The translations under genes were made by a program, and so were the position numbers. DNA of 64,000 bases from Sideroxydans sp. GTDB lineage: Bacteria > Pseudomonadota > Gammaproteobacteria > Burkholderiales > Gallionellaceae. The notes under the pieces were generated by a model. It made no database searches. It was not told where the DNA came from and saw only the letters and a list, made by a program, of their open reading frames with translations. Of the stretch, positions 39,967 through 49,981 are shown piece after piece. Within the stretch, counting starts at the first letter, position 1. Each line of letters begins with the position of its first letter. The stretch is taken from the NCBI GenBank assembly GCA_016124455.1, contig WGNQ01000011.1:1-64000 (forward strand), in the 5' to 3' direction.

Positions 39967-42900
39967 ATGATACTGATCCATTCTGATATTCCCATGCAGG
40001 CGCTGTTCAAGCGTTTTGCACTGATTTTCCTGCCTGTCGCTTTTGTCCTCTCCGTGATGCTTTTCCTGGGCATTCGCTTCGATGAGAAACTGCGGGCACA
40101 GAACACGGAAATCCGCGAGACCAGCCGCATCGCAATTGCCAAGGGGCGGATCATGCGGGACATATCGGCGATAGATACCGACCTGCGCGTGATCGTCAAC
40201 CTGCAACTGATGCAGGAATACCTGGACAGCGGCAGTGCCAGAGAAAAGGAGAGGCTGGGCAAGGTTTTCCTGGACCTGGTCAAGGAAACGCGCCGCTATG
40301 ACCAGATTCGCTATCTCGATGCCAGCGGCCAGGAAATCATCCGCGTCAATTACAACTATGGTGAACCGGCAATCGTGGCGCACGAAAAATTGCAAAGCAA
40401 AGCCGATCGTTACTATTTCAAGGACGCGTTCAAGCTGGGCAAGGGCGAGATATTTGTCTCCCCGCTGGACCTGAATATCGAGCACGGCAGCCTGGAGATC
40501 CCCTACAAACCGATGATCCGCTATGGCACACCGGTGTTTGACAGCAAAGGGCATAAAAGAGGGGTCGTCCTGCTAAATTATCTGGGAACGGGGTTGCTGC
40601 AGAATTTCCGCGAAGTAATGCATGGCGACAACCCGCATAGCGGCATGCTGCTCAATCAGGATGGCTACTGGTTGAGTGACCCCAACCCGGAAAACGACTG
40701 GGGCTTCATGCTGGGCAGGAACGAGCGCACTTTCGGGCACGATTTCCCCAAGGCGTGGGAAACCATCTCCAGCGCCGACCACGGCTCCTTGCTGACCAGC
40801 AGGGGGCTGTTTGTCTATACCACGGCCTACCCGCTGCAGGGAGAGCAGTACCTGCCCGGAAAGGCCGCCCCACAGGCTCAAGGTCCGCAAGGATCAATGG
40901 CAGATAAGTATTACTGGAAGATCGTATCGTTTATCCCGCATGCCGACTTGTCGGGCGATGCCATCTACAACAGGCCCTTTGGCAAGATACTGCTTGGCAC
41001 CCTCTATCTGCTGCTTGCCCTGGCCAGCCTCCTGTTCGCCGGCATTGCCCTGAGCCGGAAGCGCGCAAAACAGGAAATCATCAAACTCAACACCGAGCTA
41101 GCGCAACGCGTGGCAGAACGCACTGCCGGAGAAGAGAAGCTCTCTGTCACGCTCAACTCTATCGGCGATGCAGTGATGGCCACGGATGCGGAGGGCAGGG
41201 TAATGCGCCTGAACCCCGTTGCGGAACAGCTCACCGGCTGGTCGCAGACGGAAGCTGCCGGACGCCCGGCAGCCGACATCTTTCACATCATCGACCGGAC
41301 GACACGACAGCCCGCATTCAATCCGGTAGAGCCGACCCTGGCGCAAGGCACACCGCATGGCCTGAACATCGACACCATACTGGTTGCACGCAATGGCATC
41401 GAACATCCCATAGCGGACAGTTGTGCGCCCATTCTCGATCGCAATGGCGACGTAATCGGAACCGTGCTGGTGTTTCGCGACGTAACTAGGGAACATGCCG
41501 CCCAAACCGCGCTGCGCGACAGTGCCACGCGCATCCAGACGATACTCAGTACCGTGGCCGACGGCATCATCACCATCGACGAGCACGGCGTTGTCGAAAG
41601 CCTCAACCCGGCTGCCGAAGACCTGTTCGGCTATCGCGATGCCGAGGTCATTGGCCGGAATATCAACATGTTGATGCCCGAGCCCTATCACAGCCAGCAC
41701 GATGGCTATATCAAACATTACTGCGACACCGGCGAAGCACGCATCATCGGCATAGGCAAAGGGCGCGAGGTCGAAGGTAAACGCAAGGATGGCAGCACTT
41801 TCCCGATGTATCTGTCAGTAAGCGAGATGAACCTGGGAGGCCAGCGCAAATTCACCGGCATCGTGCATGACTCAACCGAGCGCAAACAGGCCGAACAGAA
41901 TCTTGTCGCCGCCAAGGAACAGGCAGAACTGGCCAACCGCGCAAAGGACTCGTTCCTTGCCACCATGAGTCATGAGATTCGCACTCCGCTCACCGGCATG
42001 CTCGGCATGCTGGAATTGCTTTCCATGTCCGCCCTCGACGACAAGCAGCGCGCCACGCTGGATACGGCATGGGAATCCGGCAGAGGCCTGCTCCGCATTG
42101 TCAGTGACATCCTGGACTGGTCGAAAATCGAGGAAGGGAAACTGGAACTTGCATTGCGCGCCACTTCAGTCCCGCAGCTATTGCAGGACGTCGTCAACAC
42201 CTATTCGCGCGTAGCCAGCGCCAAGTCTCTCGTGCTGTGGCAACATGCCGACCCGCGTCTCAGTGCCGCCCATATCGTCGATCCGCTACGCCTGTCCCAG
42301 GTGCTGAACAATTTTGTCAGCAATGCCATCAAGTTTACCCAGCATGGCGAAGTTGAGCTTCGAGCCGAACTTCTCGAGCAGCTCAACAGCGGCGAAAAAA
42401 TTCGTTTCTCGGTGAAAGACACCGGTGTCGGCATTGCCAAAGAATCCCAGGAACGGCTGTTCCAGCGATACCGGCAAGGAGATGCAGATACCGCACGCAT
42501 GTACGGCGGAACAGGGCTGGGATTGGCAATCTGCCGACGCCTGGCCGAGCTGATGGACGGGCAAGTCGAATTGGCAAGCGAACCGGGGCATGGCTCCGTT
42601 TTCAGCATCACGCTGACCCTGCCGGTTTCAGGTGTGCCGGGGGAAACGGGTGCAATGCAGCTCCAGAATCCGGCAGTGCAACCCAGGAAGGTGGCTCCCC
42701 TGATGGACAGCAGCCCGGATGCACCACTGGTACTTGCCGTGGACGACCACCCGATCAACCGCGACCTGCTGGCTCAACAAATCGAGTTGCTCGGCCTGCG
42801 CGCCGAAACCGCCGAGAATGGACTGGTGGCTTTCTCGAAATGGCAGGAGCAACGTTTTGCACTGGTCATCACCGACTGCCACATGCCCGAGATGGACGGT

Positions 42901-43500
42901 TATGCCCTGGCACGCGAAATACGCAAGACCGAAGCCGAAAAAAGACTGCCCCGCATCCCGATCATTGCCTGGACAGCCAATGCGCTTGCCGGGGAAATGG
43001 ACAATTGCCATGTTGCCGGCATGGATGAGCTGCTGGTCAAACCAGCCAACATGACACAACTGAGAACGGTGCTGGCAAAGTACCTGGCAACCGAAGAGGA
43101 CGGCAAGCCACGCAAGGCTTCACCGCCCGATCCTCTGGACAGCGCCGCCGATGCTGGACCTATTGATTACGCCGCATTAAGCGCAGTCGTACCGGACAGC
43201 GCCGTCCAGCGCCGGATACTGGAAGATTTCCGGATCCACCTTCGCACCGACCACGCCCAGCTAATCGAGATGCTGGAACAGGGTGCGCAGGTCGATGTCG
43301 AACGCACTGCCCATCGCATGAAGGGATCCAGCCGGATGGTGGGTGCCAGGGATATTTCAAGTGTCTGCGCCATCATCGAGCAGGCCGCCAGGGATGGCGA
43401 CATAGCCGAGGCCAGAGCGGCCGAAACAAAACTGGGGAAAGCCGTCAGGCAGTTTGAGGCATATTTGATTGAAACAGAAAACCTGGGGAAACCTGAATGA
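39967..43500 (+). CDS. Hybrid sensor histidine kinase (Cache-PAS-PAS-HisKA-HATPase-REC-HPt)
   Basis: 1177 aa. Two membrane helices (about 14-38 and 340-360) enclose a periplasmic Cache-like sensor (YDQIRYLDASGQEIIRVN, SPLDLNIEHG). Two PAS domains follow (~390-500 and ~520-640), then HisKA with H669 in SHEIRTPL, an HATPase domain (GTGLGLAICRRL), a receiver with D970 (VITDCHMPEMDG) and a C-terminal HPt with H1116 (AHRMKGSS). GGAGG precedes the start. It overlaps the REC-EAL gene by 4 bp, so that protein is the probable output. Confidence 0.93.
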   Translation: MILIHSDIPMQALFKRFALIFLPVAFVLSVMLFLGIRFDEKLRAQNTEIRETSRIAIAKGRIMRDISAIDTDLRVIVNLQLMQEYLDSGSAREKERLGKVFLDLVKETRRYDQIRYLDASGQEIIRVNYNYGEPAIVAHEKLQSKADRYYFKDAFKLGKGEIFVSPLDLNIEHGSLEIPYKPMIRYGTPVFDSKGHKRGVVLLNYLGTGLLQNFREVMHGDNPHSGMLLNQDGYWLSDPNPENDWGFMLGRNERTFGHDFPKAWETISSADHGSLLTSRGLFVYTTAYPLQGEQYLPGKAAPQAQGPQGSMADKYYWKIVSFIPHADLSGDAIYNRPFGKILLGTLYLLLALASLLFAGIALSRKRAKQEIIKLNTELAQRVAERTAGEEKLSVTLNSIGDAVMATDAEGRVMRLNPVAEQLTGWSQTEAAGRPAADIFHIIDRTTRQPAFNPVEPTLAQGTPHGLNIDTILVARNGIEHPIADSCAPILDRNGDVIGTVLVFRDVTREHAAQTALRDSATRIQTILSTVADGIITIDEHGVVESLNPAAEDLFGYRDAEVIGRNINMLMPEPYHSQHDGYIKHYCDTGEARIIGIGKGREVEGKRKDGSTFPMYLSVSEMNLGGQRKFTGIVHDSTERKQAEQNLVAAKEQAELANRAKDSFLATMSHEIRTPLTGMLGMLELLSMSALDDKQRATLDTAWESGRGLLRIVSDILDWSKIEEGKLELALRATSVPQLLQDVVNTYSRVASAKSLVLWQHADPRLSAAHIVDPLRLSQVLNNFVSNAIKFTQHGEVELRAELLEQLNSGEKIRFSVKDTGVGIAKESQERLFQRYRQGDADTARMYGGTGLGLAICRRLAELMDGQVELASEPGHGSVFSITLTLPVSGVPGETGAMQLQNPAVQPRKVAPLMDSSPDAPLVLAVDDHPINRDLLAQQIELLGLRAETAENGLVAFSKWQEQRFALVITDCHMPEMDGYALAREIRKTEAEKRLPRIPIIAWTANALAGEMDNCHVAGMDELLVKPANMTQLRTVLAKYLATEEDGKPRKASPPDPLDSAADAGPIDYAALSAVVPDSAVQRRILEDFRIHLRTDHAQLIEMLEQGAQVDVERTAHRMKGSSRMVGARDISSVCAIIEQAARDGDIAEARAAETKLGKAVRQFEAYLIETENLGKPE

Positions 43501-44714
43501 ACACTGCTGAGCTAAATATTCTGGTCGTGGAAGACGACGACTTTCAGCGCGGGGTAATGGTGACCATGCTGAATACGCTGGGTGTGACGTCGATACGGGA
43601 TGCCGGCAACGGCAAACAGGCCATCGATATAATTCACGACGAAAACACACAGCCGATAGACATCGTGCTATGCGATCTGAACATGCCGGAAATGGACGGA
43701 CTGGAATTCCTGCGGCATCTTGGACATGAACGCCGCAATGTTGCAATTGTCATTATCAGCGCACTGGGTGGCAAACTGCTGCTCTCGGCCGGGAAAATGG
43801 CCAAAATGCATGGCATGAAACTGCTCGGGGTAATTGAAAAACCCATCATGCTTGGGCAGCTCAAGGAGCTGCTTGAAAAATACGAGCGCACGGAGGCCAA
43901 GTGGCAGCAATCCTCTACCGGTATGAACTTCGACCTCCAGACGATATTGCAGGGAATTCGCGCAAAACAGTTCGAACCATACTTCCAGCCGAAGGTGAAC
44001 CTGAAAACTGGACGGGCAGTCGGTGCCGAAGCATTGGCGCGCTGGGTTCACCCCGAGCAGGGGGTAGTCAGCCCCCATCACTTTATCCCGCTGCTCGAAC
44101 AAAGCGCCAATATCGACGAACTGACTTTCCTGATGCTCGAAAAATCCGCAGTGGCGGCCCACGCACTCCAGGAAGCCGGCTACTCGATCACCATCTCGGT
44201 CAATCTTTCACTGGTTTCACTGGCCGCCCATACGCTCGCAGACCATATTACCCAGATAGTGCGCGAAGCTAAGGTTGATCCCTCCTCCATCGTACTGGAA
44301 ATCACCGAATCGGCTGCCATGACCGATGCCGCACAGGCACTGGAAAACCTGGCACGTTTATGCATGAACGGCTTCACGCTTTCCATCGATGATTACGGCA
44401 CCGGCTATTCCAGCCTGCAGCAACTCACGCGCATTCCTTTCAATGAACTGAAAATTGACCAGTCCTTCGTAAAGGATTTTTCTGACAACGAGACATCGCG
44501 CATCGTGGTCGAGTCGAGTATAGATATGGCGCACAAACTACAGCTCAAGAGTGTCGCCGAAGGTGTGGAAACCCAGCAGGACTGGGACAACCTGAAAGCT
44601 GCAGGATGCGAGATAGCACAGGGATATTTTATCGCCAGGCCGATGGACTTAAGGGCATTCCATGATTTCCTGGCCATCTACAAATCCAGTACTGGAACCC
44701 GCGGCCCCGCATAA
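43497..44714 (+). CDS. Response regulator with EAL cyclic-di-GMP phosphodiesterase domain
   Basis: 405 aa. Receiver domain (acceptor D60 in IVLCDLNMPEMDG) then an EAL domain from about 143. All catalytic residues seem intact: AEALARW, SVNLS, LEITES, DDYGTG, LKIDQSF, EGVET. It should hydrolyse cyclic di-GMP when its domain is switched by phosphorylation. ATG 43497 overlaps the kinase stop as ATGA. Confidence 0.93.
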   Translation: MNTAELNILVVEDDDFQRGVMVTMLNTLGVTSIRDAGNGKQAIDIIHDENTQPIDIVLCDLNMPEMDGLEFLRHLGHERRNVAIVIISALGGKLLLSAGKMAKMHGMKLLGVIEKPIMLGQLKELLEKYERTEAKWQQSSTGMNFDLQTILQGIRAKQFEPYFQPKVNLKTGRAVGAEALARWVHPEQGVVSPHHFIPLLEQSANIDELTFLMLEKSAVAAHALQEAGYSITISVNLSLVSLAAHTLADHITQIVREAKVDPSSIVLEITESAAMTDAAQALENLARLCMNGFTLSIDDYGTGYSSLQQLTRIPFNELKIDQSFVKDFSDNETSRIVVESSIDMAHKLQLKSVAEGVETQQDWDNLKAAGCEIAQGYFIARPMDLRAFHDFLAIYKSSTGTRGPA

Positions 44715-44763
44715 CTGCCCCGTGCCGCATCCCTTGGCTACCCATCTGCAGAGGGCTCGGCAC

Positions 44764-45360
44764 TTACGTACTTTCCACCGTCATCATCCGCTCCACGTAG
44801 CGCGCAATCAGGTCGATCTCCAGATTCACTTTCGCACCGGCCTTCAGTTCGTGCAGCGTGGTCACTGCCAGCGTGTGCGGGATCAGGTTCACCTCGAATT
44901 CGTTACCGGCAACGCGGTTTACGGTGAGGCTCACGCCGTTGATGGTGATCGAACCTTTCTGGGCGATGTACTTGGCCAGCTCGTGCGGCGCGCGCACGAT
45001 CAGCCGCCAGCTTTCACCGACGTCGTTGAACGCCACTACTTCGCCGACGCCGTCGACGTGGCCACTGACCAGATGACCGCCCAGCCGATCGGACAGGCGC
45101 AGCGCCTTTTCGAGATTCACTTTCGCGCCCTGCCGGTCGAGGCCGACGGTGCAGTCCAGCGTCTCGCGCGAGACATCGACCACGAAGCTGTTGGCGACTT
45201 TCTGCACCACGGTCAGGCACACGCCGTTCACCGCGATGCTGTCGCCGAGCTGAACGTCGTCCATGCCGAGCAGATGCGTACCCACGGTGAGGCGCAGGCC
45301 GCCCTGCCGGTCTTCGGCGCGCGCGATGGCGCCGACATCTGCAATGATTCCGCTGAACAT
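44764..45360 (-). CDS. ribE: Riboflavin synthase alpha chain
   Basis: Dismutates two lumazines to riboflavin. 198 aa with two lumazine-binding repeats: MFSGIIADVGAIAR...GVCLTVV and GHVDGVGEV...GVSLTVN. An ATG at 45369 abuts the AGGAGG, whereas ATG 45360 is 9 nt from it and gives the family start MFSG. It is separated from ribBX by the kinase/RND insertion and from ribD by the efflux operon. Confidence 0.95.
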   Translation of the reverse strand: MFSGIIADVGAIARAEDRQGGLRLTVGTHLLGMDDVQLGDSIAVNGVCLTVVQKVANSFVVDVSRETLDCTVGLDRQGAKVNLEKALRLSDRLGGHLVSGHVDGVGEVVAFNDVGESWRLIVRAPHELAKYIAQKGSITINGVSLTVNRVAGNEFEVNLIPHTLAVTTLHELKAGAKVNLEIDLIARYVERMMTVEST

Positions 45361-45414
45361 GGTTTCCATCCTCCTGGTGTGGCGCAGCGCGCCGACGTTG
45401 GCTGATTCTACCGG

Positions 45415-46794
45415 CTAATCGCGCCATCCTCCACCGGCTGCGGTGTAAACGTTGACCAGGTCTTTCCGCAGGCTGGCATCCGACGTCGCCTGGCTGGCCT
45501 CGGCATCCAGCAGGTTACGCTCGGCAACCAGCACGTCCAGCAGGCTGGCATAGCCGTTGCTGAATTGCTGCTGCGCCAGTTCGTTCGCCTTGCTGTTTTC
45601 CGCCACGGCATCCGCCAGCGAAGCATTGCGGTTGGTTTCGTGCATGTAACTGGACAGCGCATTTTCCATATTCTCCAGCGCCACCAGCACGGTCTGCTGA
45701 TAGTTCAGGAAGGCCTGTTTCTGCCGCGCATCGCTGGCATCGATTTGCGACTCGATGCGGCCGAAGTTCAGCAGCGGTTGCGCCAGGTTGAAACCCAGCC
45801 CCCAGGGCGTCGAAGAGAACGGGGTCGCATTTTGCGCGCCGAAGAATGCGGTCAGCGATATCTTCGGGAACAGGTCGGCCGTCGCCGCCTTGCGGGCGGA
45901 AATGCTGGCGGCGAACCGGCGCTCGGCCACCCTGACATCGGGACGGGTGGCCAGCACGGTGGCCGGCGCAGCGATCACGACATTCGGGTCGAGCGGCTTC
46001 AGCGGTTGCGCAGTTTGCAACAGCTTGTCCTTGGTGCCCGGCGGGTAACCCAGCAGCACATTCAGCCGGTTCAGTGCCGCATTATGCGCCATCTGCAAAG
46101 CGGGAATCATGGCGGCAGTGGTCGACACCTGGGCGGCCGTGCGCTGCACGTCGAAATTGCTGACCATGCCACCCTGGAATTGCGACTGGATCAGCTCCAG
46201 CGTCTTTTTCTGCGTTTCCAGGTTGCGTCTGGTCAGCGTGAGCTGCCGTTCGTAATTGCGCATGTCGAAATAATTGCGGGCAACCTCGGCGAGCAGCGCG
46301 ACACGGATCGATTGCTGGCTCGCCTGTTCCGATTGCAGAATGGCCGATGCTTCCGCAGTGTTGGCCTGGTTGCCGCCGAACAGGTCGATTTCCCACGAGG
46401 CCTGCACATCGGCCTCGGCAACGTACACCGTCCGGTTGTTGGTGAGGAAGCCCTTGTTGCCGCGCTGCCCACTGCCAACCGCGCTGATTTCCGGCAGCAA
46501 CTGCGACCGTGCGCCGATACGCCCGGCACGCGCCTCTTCCACGCGCGCCCTGGCGATCTGCAAGGTCTTGTTGTTGGCCAGCGCCTCAGCGATCAGGGTA
46601 TCCAGCGTGGGGTCGGCAAAATGTTTCCACCACGCCTGGTCAACCTGCACCGCCGCATTGCCGGACGACTGCCCCTGCCATGCGGCGGGTGCGGCGATAC
46701 CGGAATCCTGATGCCCGACCGGCGAGGTGGCGCAGGCCGTTACGGCCAACGCGGCCAGCACGGCCACAGATAATGTACGTTTCGAATTAGACAT
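45415..46794 (-). CDS. RND efflux outer-membrane lipoprotein (OprM/NodT family)
   Basis: 459 aa TolC-like channel. A lipoprotein signal with VTACATSP is followed by two OEP repeats (VDQAWWKHFADPTLDTLI; RPDVRVAERRFAASISARKAATADLFPKIS broken here for length). Third gene of the TetR-mexAB-oprM operon; its start overlaps the end of the pump gene by 8 bp. Confidence 0.92.
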   Translation of the reverse strand: MSNSKRTLSVAVLAALAVTACATSPVGHQDSGIAAPAAWQGQSSGNAAVQVDQAWWKHFADPTLDTLIAEALANNKTLQIARARVEEARAGRIGARSQLLPEISAVGSGQRGNKGFLTNNRTVYVAEADVQASWEIDLFGGNQANTAEASAILQSEQASQQSIRVALLAEVARNYFDMRNYERQLTLTRRNLETQKKTLELIQSQFQGGMVSNFDVQRTAAQVSTTAAMIPALQMAHNAALNRLNVLLGYPPGTKDKLLQTAQPLKPLDPNVVIAAPATVLATRPDVRVAERRFAASISARKAATADLFPKISLTAFFGAQNATPFSSTPWGLGFNLAQPLLNFGRIESQIDASDARQKQAFLNYQQTVLVALENMENALSSYMHETNRNASLADAVAENSKANELAQQQFSNGYASLLDVLVAERNLLDAEASQATSDASLRKDLVNVYTAAGGGWRD

Positions 46795-49700
46795 GATGAT
46801 GCACCTTTTCCGTTTTGGTTATGCGTTTCTCCAGTGCGCGCACCAGCACATAGAACACCGGCGTCAGGAACAGGCCGAAGAAGGTCACGCCCAGCATGCC
46901 GGAAAATACCGCCACGCCCATGGCATGGCGCATTTCGGCCCCCGCGCCCGAGGACAGCACCAGCGGCACCACGCCCATGATGAAGGCCATCGAGGTCATC
47001 AGGATGGGGCGCAACCTGAGGTGGGCGGCTTCAATCGCGGCATCCACCGTGCTGCGGCCGTCGATTTCCAGCTCGCGCGCGAACTCGACGATCAGGATCG
47101 CATTCTTGCAGGCCAGCCCGATCAGCACGAAGAATGCGATCTGGGTGAACAGATTGTTGTCGCCGCCGGTAACCCACACCCCGGTGACAGCCGACAAGAT
47201 GCACATCGGCACGATCAGGATGATCGCCAGCGGCAGGTACAGGCTCTCATACAGCGCAGCCAGCACCAGGAACACCAGCAGCACGCAGATCGGGAACACC
47301 AGTATGGCGGTGTTGCCGGACAGGATTTGCTGGTAGGTCAGGTCGGTCCACTCATAGCTGATGCCCTTGGGCAGGGTGTCATGCAGGATTTTCGCCATCG
47401 TCGCCTGCGCCTGCCCGGTCGAATAGCCCGGTGCGGGTGCGCCATTCAGGTCGGCCGAACGGAATCCGTTGTAACGCATCACGGTATCCGGCCCATTGGT
47501 TTGCGAGACGCGAACGACAGATCCCAGCGGCACCATCTGCCCATCCACATTTCTGGTCTGCAGGCGCAGGATGTCGTCCGGCCGGGAACGGAACTCCTTG
47601 TCGGCCTGCGCGACAACCTGGTAGGTGCGGCCAAATTTGTTGAAGTCATCCACATACAGTGAGCCGAGATAGATCTGCATGGTGTCGAACACGTCCTGCA
47701 CATCGACGCCCAACTGCATCGCCCTGGTCCGGTCCAGGTCGGCATACAGCTGCGGCGAATTGACGTTGTAGTTGGTGAACACCCGGGTCAGTTCCGGCGA
47801 CTTCCTGGCCTGGGCCGAGACCGCTTTCATTGCCTGGTCGAGCGCCGCATAGCCATGATCCGCGCGGTCTTCCACCTGCAACTTGAAACCGCCTATGGTG
47901 CCCAGCCCGTGCACCGGCGGCGGCGGGAAGATCGCGACGAAGGCACCCTTGATGCCGGCGAATTTCTTTTGCAGCTTTTGCGCGATCGCGAAACCGGACA
48001 GGTCGCCCGAGGTACGCTGGTCAAACGGCTTCAGCGTCTCGAACACGATACCCGCCGACGGACTGTTGACGAAGCCGTTGATCGACAGGCCAGGAAAGGC
48101 CACGGCACTTTCCACACCAGGCTCTTTCAGCGCAATCGCGGACATCTGCTTGATCACGTCTTCGGTGCGATCCAGTGTTGCGCCTTCCGGAAGCTGCGCA
48201 AAGCTGACCAGGTACTGCTTGTCCTGTGACGGCACGAAACCGGGCGGCACATGGCTGAAGGCGATATAGGTGAAGCCCAGCAGGATTGCATACACAGCCA
48301 CCGTCGCCGACTTGCGGCCCAGCAGGCCGGTAACCTTGCGCCCATAGCCGGCCGAGCTCCTGTGGAAGAAGCGGTTGAAGCCGTTGAAGAAGCGGCCGAA
48401 CACTTTCTCCATCATGCGCGTCAGCCAGTCCTTCGGTTCGTCGCGGCCTTTCAGCAGTATCGACGCCAGCGCCGGCGACAGCGTCAGCGAGTTGAAGGCC
48501 GAGATGATGGTCGAAAACGCGATGGTCAGCGCGAACTGGCGGTAGAACTGGCCGGTCAGGCCGCTGATGAATGCGATCGGCACAAACACCGCACACAGTA
48601 CGAGTGCGATTGCGATAATCGGACCGGTCACCTCGCCCATGGCCTTGAGCGTTGCTTCGCGCGGCGACAAGCCGTTCTCTATACTTCGCTCGACATTCTC
48701 GACGACGACGATGGAATCGTCGACAACGATGCCTATCGCCAGCACCAGCCCGAACAGGGACAGCGTGTTGATCGAGAAACCGAATATATGCAGTACCGCA
48801 AACGTGCCAATGATAGAAATCGGCACGGCCAGCAGCGGGATGATCGACGCGCGCCAGGTTTGCAGGAACAGAATGACCACCAGCACGACCAGCGCCACCG
48901 CTTCGAGCAGGGTGTGGATCACCGCCTTGATCGAGTCGCGAACGAATACCGTCGGGTCGTAGACGATTTTGTAATCCAGGCCTTCCGGGAAGTTCTTCTT
49001 GAGCTCCGCCATCGTACTGCGCACACGGTCGGAAATCTCCAGCGCATTGGAACCCGGCGCCTGGAAGATCGGAATCGCGACCGCCGGCTTGTTGTCGAGC
49101 AGCGAACGCAAACCATACTGCGAAGCATCGATCTCGATGCGCGCCACATCCTTCAGGCGCGTGATGACGCCATGGTCGCGCTTGATGATGATCTGGGAAA
49201 ACTGGTCGACATCGGTCAGGCGGCCCTGCGCGTTGACCGGCAGCTGCAATTCGACGCCGTTGCCATACGGCGGGCCGCCGATCACACCGGCCGCAACCTG
49301 GGCATTCTGCCTGCGGATGGCATTCACCACGTCGTTGGCGGTCATGCCGCGTTCGGCGATTTTTTCCGGGTTCAGCCAGATGCGCATCGCATAATCGCCG
49401 GAACCGAACAGCCGCACGCTGCCGATGCCGGAAATCTTGGCCAGCTGGTCCCTGACGTTGAGCACGGCGTAGTTGCGCAGGTAGAGCATGTCATAACGCT
49501 CATCCGGCGACTCCAGATGCACCACCATGGTCAGGTCGGAAGAGCTCTTGACGGTAGTCACGCCGAGCTGGCGCGTGACTGCAGGCAGACGCGTGAGCGC
49601 CTGGTTGACACGATTCTGCACCAGTTGCGTGGCGAGATCTGGATCGGTACCGAGCTTGAACGTGACGGTCAGCGTCAGCGTGCCGTCGGACGCGGCCTGC

Positions 49701-49945
49701 GAAAACATGTACAGCATGTTTTCCACGCCATTGATCTGCTCTTCCAGCGGGGTGGCGACAGTCTCCGCAATGACCTTGGGATTGGCGCCGGGAAACTGCG
49801 CAGTAACCACTACCGATGGCGGCACGACTTCGGGATATTCCGAAATCGGCAACTGGAATATCGAGAGCAATCCCGCGAGGAATATGATGATAGAACTTAC
49901 CCCGGCGAAAATCGGACGATCAATAAAAAATTTGGACACATTCAT
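46787..49945 (-). CDS. RND efflux pump, HAE1 family (MexB/AcrB-like)
   Basis: 1052-aa inner-membrane proton/drug antiporter with twelve helices. Starts MNVSKFFIDRPIFAGVSSI, the HAE1 signature; the proton relay pair is in IVVDDSIVVVENVE. With the adaptor 36 bp upstream and the OprM-like channel downstream it forms a complete tripartite pump, probably for toxic organic compounds. Controlled by the TetR protein at 51322-51942 (inference). Confidence 0.94.
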   Translation of the reverse strand: MNVSKFFIDRPIFAGVSSIIIFLAGLLSIFQLPISEYPEVVPPSVVVTAQFPGANPKVIAETVATPLEEQINGVENMLYMFSQAASDGTLTLTVTFKLGTDPDLATQLVQNRVNQALTRLPAVTRQLGVTTVKSSSDLTMVVHLESPDERYDMLYLRNYAVLNVRDQLAKISGIGSVRLFGSGDYAMRIWLNPEKIAERGMTANDVVNAIRRQNAQVAAGVIGGPPYGNGVELQLPVNAQGRLTDVDQFSQIIIKRDHGVITRLKDVARIEIDASQYGLRSLLDNKPAVAIPIFQAPGSNALEISDRVRSTMAELKKNFPEGLDYKIVYDPTVFVRDSIKAVIHTLLEAVALVVLVVILFLQTWRASIIPLLAVPISIIGTFAVLHIFGFSINTLSLFGLVLAIGIVVDDSIVVVENVERSIENGLSPREATLKAMGEVTGPIIAIALVLCAVFVPIAFISGLTGQFYRQFALTIAFSTIISAFNSLTLSPALASILLKGRDEPKDWLTRMMEKVFGRFFNGFNRFFHRSSAGYGRKVTGLLGRKSATVAVYAILLGFTYIAFSHVPPGFVPSQDKQYLVSFAQLPEGATLDRTEDVIKQMSAIALKEPGVESAVAFPGLSINGFVNSPSAGIVFETLKPFDQRTSGDLSGFAIAQKLQKKFAGIKGAFVAIFPPPPVHGLGTIGGFKLQVEDRADHGYAALDQAMKAVSAQARKSPELTRVFTNYNVNSPQLYADLDRTRAMQLGVDVQDVFDTMQIYLGSLYVDDFNKFGRTYQVVAQADKEFRSRPDDILRLQTRNVDGQMVPLGSVVRVSQTNGPDTVMRYNGFRSADLNGAPAPGYSTGQAQATMAKILHDTLPKGISYEWTDLTYQQILSGNTAILVFPICVLLVFLVLAALYESLYLPLAIILIVPMCILSAVTGVWVTGGDNNLFTQIAFFVLIGLACKNAILIVEFARELEIDGRSTVDAAIEAAHLRLRPILMTSMAFIMGVVPLVLSSGAGAEMRHAMGVAVFSGMLGVTFFGLFLTPVFYVLVRALEKRITKTEKVHHHV

Positions 49946-49981
49946 GACGAGAATTCCTATCTCTGGGTAATGGTTGAACGC

